A stretch of DNA of 64,000 nucleotides from an uncultured Collinsella sp. (GTDB taxonomy: Bacteria > Actinomycetota > Coriobacteriia > Coriobacteriales > Coriobacteriaceae). The position numbers and the translations under genes are program-made. Positions 6,535-14,674 of the stretch are shown here, piece after piece; the first letter of the stretch is position 1; the number at the start of each line of letters is the position of its first letter. The stretch lies in contig UQHZ01000003.1 in assembly GCA_900541055.1 (NCBI GenBank), forward strand, positions 1-64,000, given 5' to 3'. The notes beneath the pieces were generated by a model that saw only the letters and a list, made by a program, of their open reading frames with translations, ran no database searches and was not told where the DNA came from.

Positions 6535-8930
6535 TTATGCCTGGCGTATAGTCCCACTGCAATAAGGGCGGCTGCGGTCGCCAGACTCACTGCAAGCCCC
6601 GCAAGGGCGCCCGGAGTCTTATAGGTCATCACGATCCTATTTGCGCCTTTCTGCATGTTCAGGGACGACAAGCCCTTATCGGCGGCGGGCGTTAGTTCTG
6701 CGGCAGTTCCGTTTACCGTTACGTTCCATCCCTCATCGTACGGAATGCTCAGCAGCAGGTTACCGTCGTCCTTGGCGGTATACTCGCCTTCGATCCTTCC
6801 GTCTTCAAAAGCCGTCGGAATAAACTCGCTCGTCTTAAGCTCGTTAATAATCTGCTCAAAAACGTCCAGATTGAAGGCGTAAAAGACCGGCTCATTGTCT
6901 TGGGGCATGTCTGTATAGCCCTCTGCGACTCCGATTGACACCGTATGCTGGCTCGGGGCGTCCGATGCATCCGCAATCTGGCGGATATTATTGTCGAATC
7001 TCCAGGCCTCGTTTTCGATCGTTCGCTGGTCGATGGTAAGGGTGACGGGCCAATAACTGCCGGCGGTCGCGTCTTTGTTGATGTAGAGATACCCGATGGA
7101 GCTTGCCGGTACAGTGACGCTCCATTGCTTTAAGCTATCGCTATTCTCCGTGCTCGTGGCCTCGATCTTGGTATAGAGCTCGACCTCGCGGCCTAGGATT
7201 TTGCTGTAGAGGTCGTTCTGCTTTTCGAAAGGGTTTTCGCTCTTCAGCGTGCTGTTTTTGATATCGCTTGAGGCTGCGATGCCAATGCTGAGCGCATAGG
7301 GGTTCTCGTACACCGCGCTTGTGGAGTCGGCCTGATTCGTCTTGGCTAAAACGTATTCCGCAGGCGCGTTTTCAGGAATGGCATACTTGACTCCCAGTAG
7401 GGCATCGACGGAGAGAATGGGCTCGGCATAACGGGTCGAGAATTCGCCGACGCTGCTGTATCCAAGGGAGTTGAGCAGTGCGATGGCCTGCGGGTTATTT
7501 GCGGATGAGTAGGACGACAGCTGGTTGTACCCAAGCGCTAAGCCCTCGTTGAGGGCGGCGCTATCGGCGCGCGTGGTCGTTCGATCGATGCGGTAGAATG
7601 ACGCAGAATCTTGGTCTTGAATGGCTGTGATCGTGTTGGTTGCGGTGGTCACATAGGTACAGTTGGCATCTTCGGAATAGCCTGCGTACAGTTGGTTCCA
7701 CATCACATGGGCGTTGACAAACAACTCAATTGCGGTGATTGTCAGGATTGGTAATACGACGGCGGGTCGATAGACATGACGAAATTTGGGCTGGCCCTCG
7801 AACACCTGCAACGAATAGCCTGCGGCCCACATCGTAAAGAAGCCCAGCAAAAAGGCTGTGCGCGAATAGAACCCGTTGGGAACGCGCATGCCGCACCAGA
7901 TGTACTCGAGCGGGCTCAAAACGGAGCTAGCGATCAGGACGGCTGTGACGACGAACGTTGCGATGCGTATCTTGGCCGAAACCTTGCGGTTAAACAGTAG
8001 GCTTATTGCAAGTAACATCATGATTACGCCGCAATAGAACTGCGGCGTGTTCCCGTTATTCACCCACATGCCGGGGATGAAGCCCCTGATGAGCGATTTG
8101 AGGCCTGTTTTAAGCAAAGGGCCAAGTGCCAGCACGGGGCCGCCTTTTGCCATGGCAAGGATGGTCGGCAAAAAGGTCCAGGCGGACAGGAGCAACCCAA
8201 GCACCATAGCCCCTGCAAATCGTAGGGCTCGGTTGAGCGTGGGCATCCAGCTATATCCTTCTGCAGCGACGTAATCGACAAACTCAACCAGTACGAAGAT
8301 GCAGAGGAACAGGATGCTGATATAGGCCGTATACCAACAGAACATGACATTGAGAGCAATCGCAATAACGAGGCGTATCATTTTTTGTTCGCGAATGAGC
8401 TCGTAGCATCCGAAGGCGCAGATGGGTAGCAGGATAAGGCAATCAATCCAGAGCGGATTACACAAATTGCTTATGGTCCAACTGCAAAACGTAAATGAGA
8501 GGGAAAGCAGGAATACTGCGGGCTTGGGTAGACCAAAACGCCTTTGCAGGAACCAAGCGCTGCTGATGTGAATGCAGCCAAGCTTTAGCGCGCTGATGAT
8601 AAACACAAAGAGCGTCAGCTTGTCCTGGGAAAACAGTACGCAGAGCAGGTTAAAGGGGCTGGCGAGATAGTAGCTATAGAGCCCCCATGTGTTCATACCG
8701 AGTCCCTGCGAGAAGGAATAGCGAAGGTTTGCCTCGCCTAAAAGGACGCGGCGAAACCACGCGAAGAAGTCGATGTATTGGTATTTAAGATCGTTGGTGA
8801 GAAACGAGTTGTCGCCAAAGGGGTAGACATGCCCCGCCGCTGCAAGTGCGACAAAGAGTGCGACGGAAAACGTGAAGCAGGCGGCGTAGAACGCCACATT
8901 CTTGAGCATGCTGTTATTGGGCCGTGTCAT
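6519..8930 (-). CDS. YfhO-family polytopic membrane protein
   Basis: A ~803-residue protein with a dozen or more hydrophobic segments in the N-terminal two thirds and a large C-terminal domain that is probably outside the membrane. YfhO proteins are GT-C-like and act in glycosylation of surface polymers such as lipoteichoic acid in Firmicutes. The early 'YPFGDNSFLTNDLKYQY' loop holds the acidic residues expected of this fold. I chose ATG 8930 because a GAGGAA sequence precedes it and it overlaps the stop of the upstream glycosyltransferase by 17 bases. A longer frame reaches 9044 and a shorter start lies at 8909. It probably shares an operon with the two glycosyltransferases, which may supply a lipid-linked sugar donor. 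Confidence 0.85.
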   Translation of the reverse strand: MTRPNNSMLKNVAFYAACFTFSVALFVALAAAGHVYPFGDNSFLTNDLKYQYIDFFAWFRRVLLGEANLRYSFSQGLGMNTWGLYSYYLASPFNLLCVLFSQDKLTLFVFIISALKLGCIHISSAWFLQRRFGLPKPAVFLLSLSFTFCSWTISNLCNPLWIDCLILLPICAFGCYELIREQKMIRLVIAIALNVMFCWYTAYISILFLCIFVLVEFVDYVAAEGYSWMPTLNRALRFAGAMVLGLLLSAWTFLPTILAMAKGGPVLALGPLLKTGLKSLIRGFIPGMWVNNGNTPQFYCGVIMMLLAISLLFNRKVSAKIRIATFVVTAVLIASSVLSPLEYIWCGMRVPNGFYSRTAFLLGFFTMWAAGYSLQVFEGQPKFRHVYRPAVVLPILTITAIELFVNAHVMWNQLYAGYSEDANCTYVTTATNTITAIQDQDSASFYRIDRTTTRADSAALNEGLALGYNQLSSYSSANNPQAIALLNSLGYSSVGEFSTRYAEPILSVDALLGVKYAIPENAPAEYVLAKTNQADSTSAVYENPYALSIGIAASSDIKNSTLKSENPFEKQNDLYSKILGREVELYTKIEATSTENSDSLKQWSVTVPASSIGYLYINKDATAGSYWPVTLTIDQRTIENEAWRFDNNIRQIADASDAPSQHTVSIGVAEGYTDMPQDNEPVFYAFNLDVFEQIINELKTSEFIPTAFEDGRIEGEYTAKDDGNLLLSIPYDEGWNVTVNGTAAELTPAADKGLSSLNMQKGANRIVMTYKTPGALAGLAVSLATAAALIAVGLYARHKKSRR

Positions 8931-9882
8931 CAGATTCCTCGTTGGATTCTCGAATGATATAGATGGGGCGGCGCTTGGCCTCCAAGTAGGCTTTTGCCAA
9001 GTATTCACCGATGATTCCCAGGCACAGGAGCTGCATGCCGCCAAACAGCGTAATGAGGCAGGCGAGGGACGGCCATCCGCCTACGGGGTCGCCCCAAACA
9101 AGCGTTTTGACCAGGATGACGATAAATCCCAGGATGGCGATGAGGCAGAAGACGATACCCGTGAGGGCGGCGAGGGAGAGCGGTGCCGTGGAAAACGCGA
9201 CGATGCCGTCGATGGAATAGAGGAGCAGCGACCAAAAGCTCCATTTGGTCTCGCCGGCCACGCGGTTGACGTTTACGTAGGGGAGCCATTTGGTCTTGAA
9301 GCCGACCCAGCCGTAAATGCCCTTGGAGAATCGGTTGTATTCGCCCATGGAGATGATGGCGTTGACCATAGGTCGCTTCATGAGCCTAAAATCGCGTGCT
9401 CCGTCGACGATGTCGGCCTTGGAAATGCGGTTGATGATCTTGTAGAACATGCGGGCACAGAACGACCTGATGGGAGGCTCGCCTTCGCGGGTGGTCCTGC
9501 GTGTGGCGACGTTATCGTAGTTTTCGGTCTGCAAGATCTCGTACATCTGCGGCAGGAGCGAGGGCGGGTCCTGCATGTCGGCATCCATGGTGGCGACATA
9601 GTCGCCCTTTGCGTGCTGGAGTCCGGCGAATAGTGCCGCCTCCTTGCCAAAGTTCCGCGAGAAAGAGTGCCAGTGGATGGCGTATGGATGCGCCGCCGTG
9701 GCTTCTGCTTTCATGACGGCAAGTGTTTTGTCTGCCGAACCATCGTCGATGAGGACGGCTTCAAAGGAGATGCCGGGGTCTTGCTGGGTCATGATGCGAA
9801 CGACGCCATCGAGCTCTTTGAGAAAGATCGGAAGTGATTCCTGCTCGTTGTAGCACGGCACGACGATGGAGATGAGCGGCAT
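8914..9882 (-). CDS. Family 2 glycosyltransferase with C-terminal membrane helices (GtrB/DPM-like)
   Basis: A 322-residue GT-A glycosyltransferase. Residues 1-230 carry the GT2 motifs VVPCYNEQESLP (7-18), IDDGS (45-49) and the metal-binding DADMQDP (100-106). Two hydrophobic hairpins near 240-300 resemble GtrB and DPM1-type enzymes, which load a sugar from a nucleotide donor onto polyprenyl phosphate. It sits between a second GT2 gene and a YfhO-type gene that could use such a lipid-linked donor outside the membrane. The start follows the other GT2 gene by only six bases, so they are probably translationally linked. The sugar cannot be predicted. Confidence 0.9.
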   Translation of the reverse strand: MPLISIVVPCYNEQESLPIFLKELDGVVRIMTQQDPGISFEAVLIDDGSADKTLAVMKAEATAAHPYAIHWHSFSRNFGKEAALFAGLQHAKGDYVATMDADMQDPPSLLPQMYEILQTENYDNVATRRTTREGEPPIRSFCARMFYKIINRISKADIVDGARDFRLMKRPMVNAIISMGEYNRFSKGIYGWVGFKTKWLPYVNVNRVAGETKWSFWSLLLYSIDGIVAFSTAPLSLAALTGIVFCLIAILGFIVILVKTLVWGDPVGGWPSLACLITLFGGMQLLCLGIIGEYLAKAYLEAKRRPIYIIRESNEESDDTAQ

Positions 9883-9888
9883 GGTGGT

Positions 9889-10860
9889 TTACCTCTCGCT
9901 TGGCTTGGAAGTAGGGTGGCCGGGCTGGTCGTCGTAGGCGTATTTGCTGTACACGTTTACCTCCCACTGCTTTTTTTCGACCTTTGCCACGGAATCGAGG
10001 ATGAATCCGGTCGCAAGGCTTAGGCCGCACAGGAACATAAACGAGGCGGCGAGCACGGCGGTGGGGAAGCGCGGAACGAGGCCGGTCTGGAAATACTCGA
10101 CAACGATGGGCATGCCCAGGGCGAGACCAGTCACCGCAAACAGAAGCGCGACGAGGCTGAAGAACTTCAGCGGGCGGTAGTCCTTGAACAGCGTGCCGAT
10201 CATCGCAACGACTTTAATGCCGTCGCTCACTGTGTTGAGTTTGGACTCGGAACCCTCGGGACGGTCGCGGTACTCGATGGGCACATCTTTGATGCGCCAG
10301 CGGTGGTCGACGGCGTGGATCGAGAGCTCGGTTTCGATCTGGAAGCCCTCGGAAAGCACTGGGAAGGTTTTAACGAACGGGCGGCTCATGGCGCGGTAGC
10401 CGGTCATGACGTCATCGAAGCTGTAGCCATAGATCCACTTGATCATGGCGCGGACCAGATTGTTGCCAAAGCCGTGGAAGGCGCGCTTGTTTTCCTCGGC
10501 GTAGGTGCCGTTTGAAAGGCGATCGCCTACGGTCATGTCGGCCGTACCGTTAAGGATGGGCTCGCAGAGGGCCTTGGCCGCCTCGGCGGGGTAGGTGTCG
10601 TCGCCGTCGACCATCAGGTAGCAATCGGCGTCGATGTCGCGAAACATCTGGCGGCATACGTTGCCCTTTCCCTGACGGGGCTCAAAGCGGACCGTGGCGC
10701 CGTGCTCGGTGGCGATGCGTGAGGTATCGTCCGACGAGTTGTTGTCATAGACATAGACCGTCGCTTGCGGAAGCTCGCGGTGAAAGTCGTCGATGACTTT
10801 GCCGATCGTGGGCGCTTCGTTGTAGCAGGGGATGATGACGGCGATGGATTCAGAATTCAC
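9889..10860 (-). CDS. Family 2 glycosyltransferase (polyprenyl-phosphate sugar synthase type)
   Basis: A 323-residue GT2 enzyme with AVIIPCYNEAPTI at 7-19, the DNNSSDDT loop near 39-46, and DGDDTY at 85-90 as the metal/nucleotide site. Two membrane segments follow the catalytic domain (~229-285), so it is membrane-attached. It starts with GTG at 10860, eight bases after an AAGGAG RBS. It is the first gene of a leftward operon with the GtrB-like enzyme and the YfhO-type protein, and shares a divergent promoter region with the ABC exporter. The likely role is transfer of a sugar to polyprenyl phosphate or to a lipid-linked intermediate; the sugar is unknown. Confidence 0.9.
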   Translation of the reverse strand: MNSESIAVIIPCYNEAPTIGKVIDDFHRELPQATVYVYDNNSSDDTSRIATEHGATVRFEPRQGKGNVCRQMFRDIDADCYLMVDGDDTYPAEAAKALCEPILNGTADMTVGDRLSNGTYAEENKRAFHGFGNNLVRAMIKWIYGYSFDDVMTGYRAMSRPFVKTFPVLSEGFQIETELSIHAVDHRWRIKDVPIEYRDRPEGSESKLNTVSDGIKVVAMIGTLFKDYRPLKFFSLVALLFAVTGLALGMPIVVEYFQTGLVPRFPTAVLAASFMFLCGLSLATGFILDSVAKVEKKQWEVNVYSKYAYDDQPGHPTSKPSER

Positions 10861-10890
10861 TCAATGCTCCTTATACGTTCAATCCTTGAA

Positions 10891-10896
10891 AGTATA
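10891..10896 (-). promoter_or_regulatory. Candidate -10 element of the leftward glycosyltransferase operon
   Basis: TATACT on the minus strand lies about 30 bases upstream of the GTG at 10860. No convincing -35 was seen. Confidence 0.4.
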
Positions 10897-10975
10897 GCCG
10901 TTTGGGCTTGGCATCCTAAGATGTGGGTTAGTTCTCCAGTTTTGTTGCGCGAATCGTTTGCATGGCCGTCGGGTC

Positions 10976-10981
10976 TATACT
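10976..10981 (+). promoter_or_regulatory. Candidate -10 element of the wzm-wzt operon
   Basis: TATACT lies 40 bases upstream of the GTG start at 11021, in the divergent intergenic region. The -35 is weak. Confidence 0.4.
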
Positions 10982-11020
10982 GTTCGTTTGTCAACGATTA
11001 CGAGTAAAGGAGTTGCATCC

Positions 11021-11866
11021 GTGTCGGATCAGACAAAGCAACAAGAAACTCGCAGTCTGCCTGCGACGTTTGCTAAGAACGAATTTGAGAAGGACGCGTT
11101 TATCCTTCGTCAGCTGGTTACCAAGGATTTTAAGATCAAGTATCGCCGTAGCGTTCTGGGCGTCGCATGGTCGGTGCTCAACCCGCTGCTGATGATGATC
11201 GTCATGGCCATCGTGTTCTCGACGATTTTTGGCCAGGGTCGCAATGGCTCAATGACGCCCGAGATGTACCCGCTGTACTTGATCGTGGGTAACATTACCT
11301 TTGCCGTCATGTCCGAGTCTACGAACCAGGCCCTGACGTCGATCGTGGGCGCTGCCCCTCTGCTCAAGAAGGTTAAGGTGCACCGCTGGGTCTTCCCGGT
11401 GCAGAAGGTGCTCTTCTCGCTGGTCAACTTTGCCTTCTCGCTGGTCGCCGTCGCCATCGTCATGCTGTGGTTCCGCGTTATGCCTTCTTGGCACCTGATT
11501 CTGCTGCCGGTTTGCCTGCTGCTGCTTATGTGCTTCTGCATGGGCCTGGGCATGATGCTCTCTGCCCTTACGGTCTTCTTCCGCGACGTTATGCATCTGT
11601 GGAGCGTCGTCATTACGGCGTGGACTTACATTACGCCCATCTTCTGGACGACTGACTATATTGCGCAAATGCCGCATCTCGTGCGTATCTTGATGTATGC
11701 GAACCCCATGTTCAACTACCTGCAGTTTATGCGCGATATCTTCCTGTTCCAGACTACGCCCTCGCTTATGACGTTTGGTATGTGCGTCGCTTGGGCGGTT
11801 CTTGCGCTTATTATTGGCTATACCGTGTTCCATAAGTCCGAGCGCAAATTTATCCTCTACATCTAA
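11021..11866 (+). CDS. ABC-2 type polysaccharide export permease (Wzm/TagG-like)
   Basis: A 281-residue membrane subunit of an ABC-2 exporter, which with the next gene would carry lipid-linked polysaccharide or a teichoic-acid-like polymer across the cytoplasmic membrane. After a soluble N-terminus the sequence has the amphipathic 'DFKIKYRRSVLGVAWSVLNP' stretch typical of Wzm/TagG, then six hydrophobic segments. The frame extends to 10958, but GTG 11021 has AAAGGAG eight bases upstream and places the conserved region at the usual distance. The gene ends eight bases before the partner's preferred start. Role assigned from family and neighbouring sugar genes. Confidence 0.92.
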   Translation: MSDQTKQQETRSLPATFAKNEFEKDAFILRQLVTKDFKIKYRRSVLGVAWSVLNPLLMMIVMAIVFSTIFGQGRNGSMTPEMYPLYLIVGNITFAVMSESTNQALTSIVGAAPLLKKVKVHRWVFPVQKVLFSLVNFAFSLVAVAIVMLWFRVMPSWHLILLPVCLLLLMCFCMGLGMMLSALTVFFRDVMHLWSVVITAWTYITPIFWTTDYIAQMPHLVRILMYANPMFNYLQFMRDIFLFQTTPSLMTFGMCVAWAVLALIIGYTVFHKSERKFILYI

Positions 11867-11877
11867 GGAGTGCTGTG

Positions 11878-12645
11878 ATGACTGAATCTGTTGTTGATTA
11901 CAGCGAGCAGCCTCTGGCTGTCGAGGTCGACGACGTCACCATGATCTTTAACATGGCGTCCGAGTCGCTGACCAACCTCAAGGAGTACTTCATCAAGCTT
12001 GCCAAGCATGAGTTGTTCTTTGAGGAGTTTAGGGCGCTTAAGCATATCTCGTTTGATATTCATCGTGGCGAGGTCGTGGGTCTGGTCGGCACCAATGGCT
12101 CCGGCAAGTCTACGATGCTCAAGATTATCGCTGGCGTGCTTGAGCCAAGCGAGGGCAGCGTTAAGGTGCACGGTAACATCGCGCCGCTGATTGAGCTTGG
12201 TGCTGGCTTTGACCCCGAGCTGACCGCCCGCGAGAACATCTATCTGAACGGCGCCCTGCTCGGCTATACCAAGGAGTTCATCGATGCCAACTTTGACGGC
12301 ATTATCGAATTCGCTGAGCTGCAGAACTTTGTCGATATGCCGCTCAAGAACTTCTCCTCGGGCATGGTGGCGCGTATCGCCTTTGCAATCGCGACGATTA
12401 CCGAGCCCGATATTCTGATCGTTGACGAGACGTTGTCCGTCGGTGATGTGTTCTTCCAGCAGAAGTGCGAGGCCCGCATCCAGCACTTTATCCAGAGCGG
12501 CGAAGTGACGGTTCTGTTCGTTTCGCACTCCATGGAGCAGGTTGAGCGCATCTGCCAGCGTGCCGTTTGGATTGAGAAGGGTGACCTTCGCATGGACGGC
12601 CCGGTCAGTGAGGTCTGCAAGGCGTACCGTGAGCAGTTCAACTAG
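11878..12645 (+). CDS. ABC polysaccharide export ATPase (Wzt/TagH-like)
   Basis: A 255-residue ABC ATPase. Walker A GTNGSGKST is at 71-79, the signature appears as NFSSGM (in place of LSGGQ, usual for Wzt/TagH), and Walker B is ILIVDETLSVGD, followed by an H-loop FVSHS. It lacks the C-terminal carbohydrate-binding domain of long Wzt proteins, so chain-terminus recognition is not expected here. A GTG at 11875 is also in frame, but ATG 11878 has better spacing to the AAGGAG. It forms the motor of the exporter with the preceding permease. A tRNA gene begins only 53 bases after the stop. Confidence 0.93.
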   Translation: MTESVVDYSEQPLAVEVDDVTMIFNMASESLTNLKEYFIKLAKHELFFEEFRALKHISFDIHRGEVVGLVGTNGSGKSTMLKIIAGVLEPSEGSVKVHGNIAPLIELGAGFDPELTARENIYLNGALLGYTKEFIDANFDGIIEFAELQNFVDMPLKNFSSGMVARIAFAIATITEPDILIVDETLSVGDVFFQQKCEARIQHFIQSGEVTVLFVSHSMEQVERICQRAVWIEKGDLRMDGPVSEVCKAYREQFN

Positions 12646-12647
12646 GT

Positions 12648-12653
12648 TATAAT
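12648..12653 (+). promoter_or_regulatory. Probable -10 of tRNA-Arg(UCU)
   Basis: A perfect TATAAT begins three bases after the wzt-like stop codon, 44 bases before the tRNA. The -35 would lie inside the coding region and is weak. Confidence 0.55.
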
Positions 12654-12697
12654 TACTTACGCTTGGCCGAATTGTTTGGCTGGGCGTGCGGTTATTT

Positions 12698-12774
12698 GCT
12701 CCATTAGCTCAGTTGGATAGAGCAGGGGACTTCTAATCCCAAGGTCGACGGTTCGAATCCGCCATGGAGCACCA
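12698..12774 (+). tRNA. tRNA-Arg (anticodon UCU)
   Basis: The cloverleaf folds: acceptor GCTCCAT / ATGGAGC, D-arm GCTC..GAGC, anticodon loop CTTCTAA with anticodon TCT, and T-arm GACGG..CCGCC with the TTCGAAT loop. The 3' CCA is encoded. It reads AGA and AGG codons, which are rare in the GC-rich genes here. A strong terminator follows 10 bases later. Confidence 0.96.
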
Positions 12775-12784
12775 TCGTTTATTA

Positions 12785-12815
12785 AGCCCAGACCGCTTGG
12801 TGGTCTGGGCTTTTT
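12785..12815 (+). terminator. Intrinsic terminator of tRNA-Arg(UCU)
   Basis: A perfect 10-bp stem AGCCCAGACC / GGTCTGGGCT with a 7-base loop is followed by TTTTT. Confidence 0.93.
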
Positions 12816-12818
12816 CAC

Positions 12819-13045
12819 ATGCCGGTGTTCTTTATTCTTGCCGGGTATACGTTTAGGCCGAAGCGGTGGTGCGAGCGTTCTGCGGACAGGCAAGCCTTGC
12901 CGTCTTTGCCTTTCATGCGGTTGACTGGTTTATCCCTTGGCAGACGATGCCGTTGCTTTTAACGCTGCCAGTACCATGGCTCTTTGCGTCGATTGTGCGC
13001 TGCGGGTGCGACATAGGGTTGGTGTACGTGATCAAGAAGGCGTAA
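12819..13045 (+). pseudogene. Relic of an acyltransferase family 3 gene
   Basis: No intact gene lies between the tRNA terminator and the ATPase, but two pieces look like acyltransferase 3 proteins. From 12819 the frame reads MPVFFILAGYTFRPK, the family's second-helix motif (compare MPLFFSLSGFCF in the gene at 626-1654). From about 12881 a different frame reads FHAVDWFIPWQTMPLLL and ends in a VRCGCDIGLVYVIKKA tail with TAA at 13043-13045, resembling the last helices of the family. This suggests a gene reduced by internal deletion and frameshift. It may mark past exchange of glycan-modification genes beside the tRNA. The match was made by eye. Confidence 0.55.
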
Positions 13046-13047
13046 CA

Positions 13048-13077
13048 AAAACGGGGAGGACCAACTTGGCCCTCCCC
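13048..13077 (-). terminator. Intrinsic terminator of the intact DUF4869/ATPase module
   Basis: GGGGAGG (13053-13059) / CCTCCCC (13071-13077) pair, with an inner CCA/TGG. On the minus strand the stem is followed by GTTTTT. It lies 16 bases after the ATPase stop. Confidence 0.8.
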
Positions 13078-13093
13078 ACTATATCTAGTCTGT

Positions 13094-14095
13094 CTAGTCT
13101 GCCTTCAGGCACTCGGGCAAGACGTTTGCAACTGCATTCATCGCCTGCGGCCTCAGGTACTGCTCATTGAGCTTTGCCTTTCTGTAGGCGTAGCGAGTGT
13201 CTGTCGAGTACTTGATCAATACGTCGGTGAAGAATCGCTCCCAACTTAGGTACTTGCGGCTTTCGATATAGCTCGAAGGATCCTTGAGGATTTTTGGAAT
13301 GTCGTTACTGGGAATGAGGCCAGATTGCAGAAGTGTCCACTCAAATGATTCCGGGAGGAACAAGCGAACGTTCTTGTAAACGCGCTGTCCGAGCACCTTT
13401 TCGATGTAGGGACCAAACGCTGCGCCGTCTCCAATGGCAAGAACGTTTTGCTCGGGGCATTCGTGAATTGTCCGCTTTAGATTTGCTACGCCGGTGGCGG
13501 TATAGCAGGGGATCCCGAGCCGGTTGCAAAGAGCGTTGTAGAATTGATAGCCAGATTTGCTATCTTCGACAACTACGGCGTCGGGTACCTCGAATCCAAC
13601 ATTTAGATCCTGATACAGCATACTTGCCGTGTGGTCATATAGCGGCTTGGTCACCGAGTAGAAGCGTCTGTCGCTCTTGCGGCCATTGATTGTTTTACTT
13701 GTCGTGTTGACTAACTTCAGGATCTCATCAACGCTGTAGGGGAGCTCGTTGGCATCGCGACGAGATATCAGAACATAATAGTTGGATGATCCGTTGACGG
13801 CTTTGGCGAAGTCCTTTGAGTAGATAAACTCGTTGCCCTCATCTAGAAAGACAATTGAATCTTCGATGATCGACAGCTCGCGCTCCCAGCGTCTGCCGGA
13901 AAGCGTTTCGCAAGGCACGTTGCAGCTGAGCGTAACGCCGCTTTCCGGTCCTCGGTCGTTGTAGTCGCGAATCATCGAGATGAGCGTCGTTTTGCCCGTG
14001 CCGCTGTTGCCGCGTATAAAGGAAATATTGCGCTTAAACGTGAGTGTGTATTTGACCTTTGCACGCTCTACGACAACGGTATGCGTTCCCTTCAT
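13094..14095 (-). CDS. P-loop ATPase with a C-terminal TOPRIM-like domain, intact module copy
   Basis: A 333-residue protein of unknown function. The N-terminal ~120 residues form a small P-loop ATPase: Walker A GNSGTGKTT at 29-37, Walker B IVFLDE at 81-86, then a YYVLISR strand. There is no coiled-coil arm and no clear ABC signature. The second half has VVVEDSKSG (174-182, acidic 177/178), AIGDGAAFG (220-228, Asp223) and LFLPESFEWTLL (245-256), an order of acidic motifs reminiscent of TOPRIM domains in OLD-type proteins; this resemblance is an inference. The start codon overlaps the stop of the DUF4869-like gene (TAATG), so the pair is translationally coupled. A damaged copy occurs at 3.2 kb. 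Defence, DNA repair and regulation are all possible roles; none is shown. Confidence 0.8.
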   Translation of the reverse strand: MKGTHTVVVERAKVKYTLTFKRNISFIRGNSGTGKTTLISMIRDYNDRGPESGVTLSCNVPCETLSGRRWERELSIIEDSIVFLDEGNEFIYSKDFAKAVNGSSNYYVLISRRDANELPYSVDEILKLVNTTSKTINGRKSDRRFYSVTKPLYDHTASMLYQDLNVGFEVPDAVVVEDSKSGYQFYNALCNRLGIPCYTATGVANLKRTIHECPEQNVLAIGDGAAFGPYIEKVLGQRVYKNVRLFLPESFEWTLLQSGLIPSNDIPKILKDPSSYIESRKYLSWERFFTDVLIKYSTDTRYAYRKAKLNEQYLRPQAMNAVANVLPECLKAD

Positions 14096-14544
14096 TACTC
14101 ATCAACATCCAAAAAGTCATTCGTGGCACCGACAAACTCCTGCATGTTCCTGACGATGCGGCCGTCGTTATCGATGCGAATCTCAAAACGCTTCCAGGGG
14201 AACTTCATGATGTGGTAAAGGGTTACCAGCACATCCTGTTCTTTGCCAATTTTGAGCAGCCAGCGGGCACAATTGTCTCCGCAGGTGGATGCGTTGAACA
14301 CCATGTTTGGGATATTGCGTACCAGCAGCAGCGTCTTAACGCCGCCGGACAGTTCGAGTGGAGTGATTGAGCCCAGCTGCTTGCTTACGATGTTGCGGGG
14401 ACCGATGAGCTCTGATCCGTCCACGCTTTTAATAATCTGTGCGGCCATAGGATCTTCGAACCATGAGTCCAAGTATGAGTTCCTAAAATAGGTTTCGGTA
14501 TCGTAGATGGAACCGGGGTAATCTCCCAGGTGAATGCTCAGCAT
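14095..14544 (-). CDS. DUF4869-like protein, intact module copy
   Basis: A 149-residue soluble protein that I recognise as DUF4869-like; function unknown. It begins MLSIHLGDYPGSIYDTETYF; ATG 14544 has GGAGA seven bases upstream and matches the other copy, whereas a longer frame reaches 14634 across the promoter. Conserved blocks shared with copy 1 are TPLELSGGVKTLLL (61-74), FNASTCGDNC (83-92) with two invariant Cys, and LYHxMxF (109-115). LSGG resembles the ABC signature that the partner ATPase lacks, possibly by chance. It has its own TATAAT promoter directly after the aro operon terminator and overlaps the ATPase gene by one base, so the two proteins probably act together. Confidence 0.82.
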   Translation of the reverse strand: MLSIHLGDYPGSIYDTETYFRNSYLDSWFEDPMAAQIIKSVDGSELIGPRNIVSKQLGSITPLELSGGVKTLLLVRNIPNMVFNASTCGDNCARWLLKIGKEQDVLVTLYHIMKFPWKRFEIRIDNDGRIVRNMQEFVGATNDFLDVDE

Positions 14545-14575
14545 GTGGGTCTCCAGACGTTGTGTGACTGCAACG

Positions 14576-14581
14576 ATTATA
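14576..14581 (-). promoter_or_regulatory. Candidate -10 of the intact DUF4869/ATPase module
   Basis: A perfect TATAAT on the minus strand lies 31 bases upstream of ATG 14544, within GGCATATAATCG. The -35 region falls in the aro terminator and is weak. Confidence 0.55.
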
Positions 14582-14590
14582 TGCCAGTAA

Positions 14591-14626
14591 TAAAATGCCG
14601 GCAGCAGCGAGGTCGCTGCTGCCGGC
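14591..14626 (-). terminator. Intrinsic terminator of the aromatic operon
   Basis: A near-perfect 14-bp stem (GCCGGCAGCAGCGA, 14597-14610, with 14613-14626) is followed on the minus strand by ATTTTATTA. It lies about 50 bases after the aroQ stop. Confidence 0.88.
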
Positions 14627-14674
14627 GCTGGCATTATTAGCGTGTGAATCGCGTTGATGGATTTGCTCGCGAGG

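Noticed and set aside
14545..14634. Longer N-terminus for the intact DUF4869-like protein
   Set aside because: It runs through the TATAAT promoter and the aro terminator, and the paralogue begins at the equivalent of ATG 14544.
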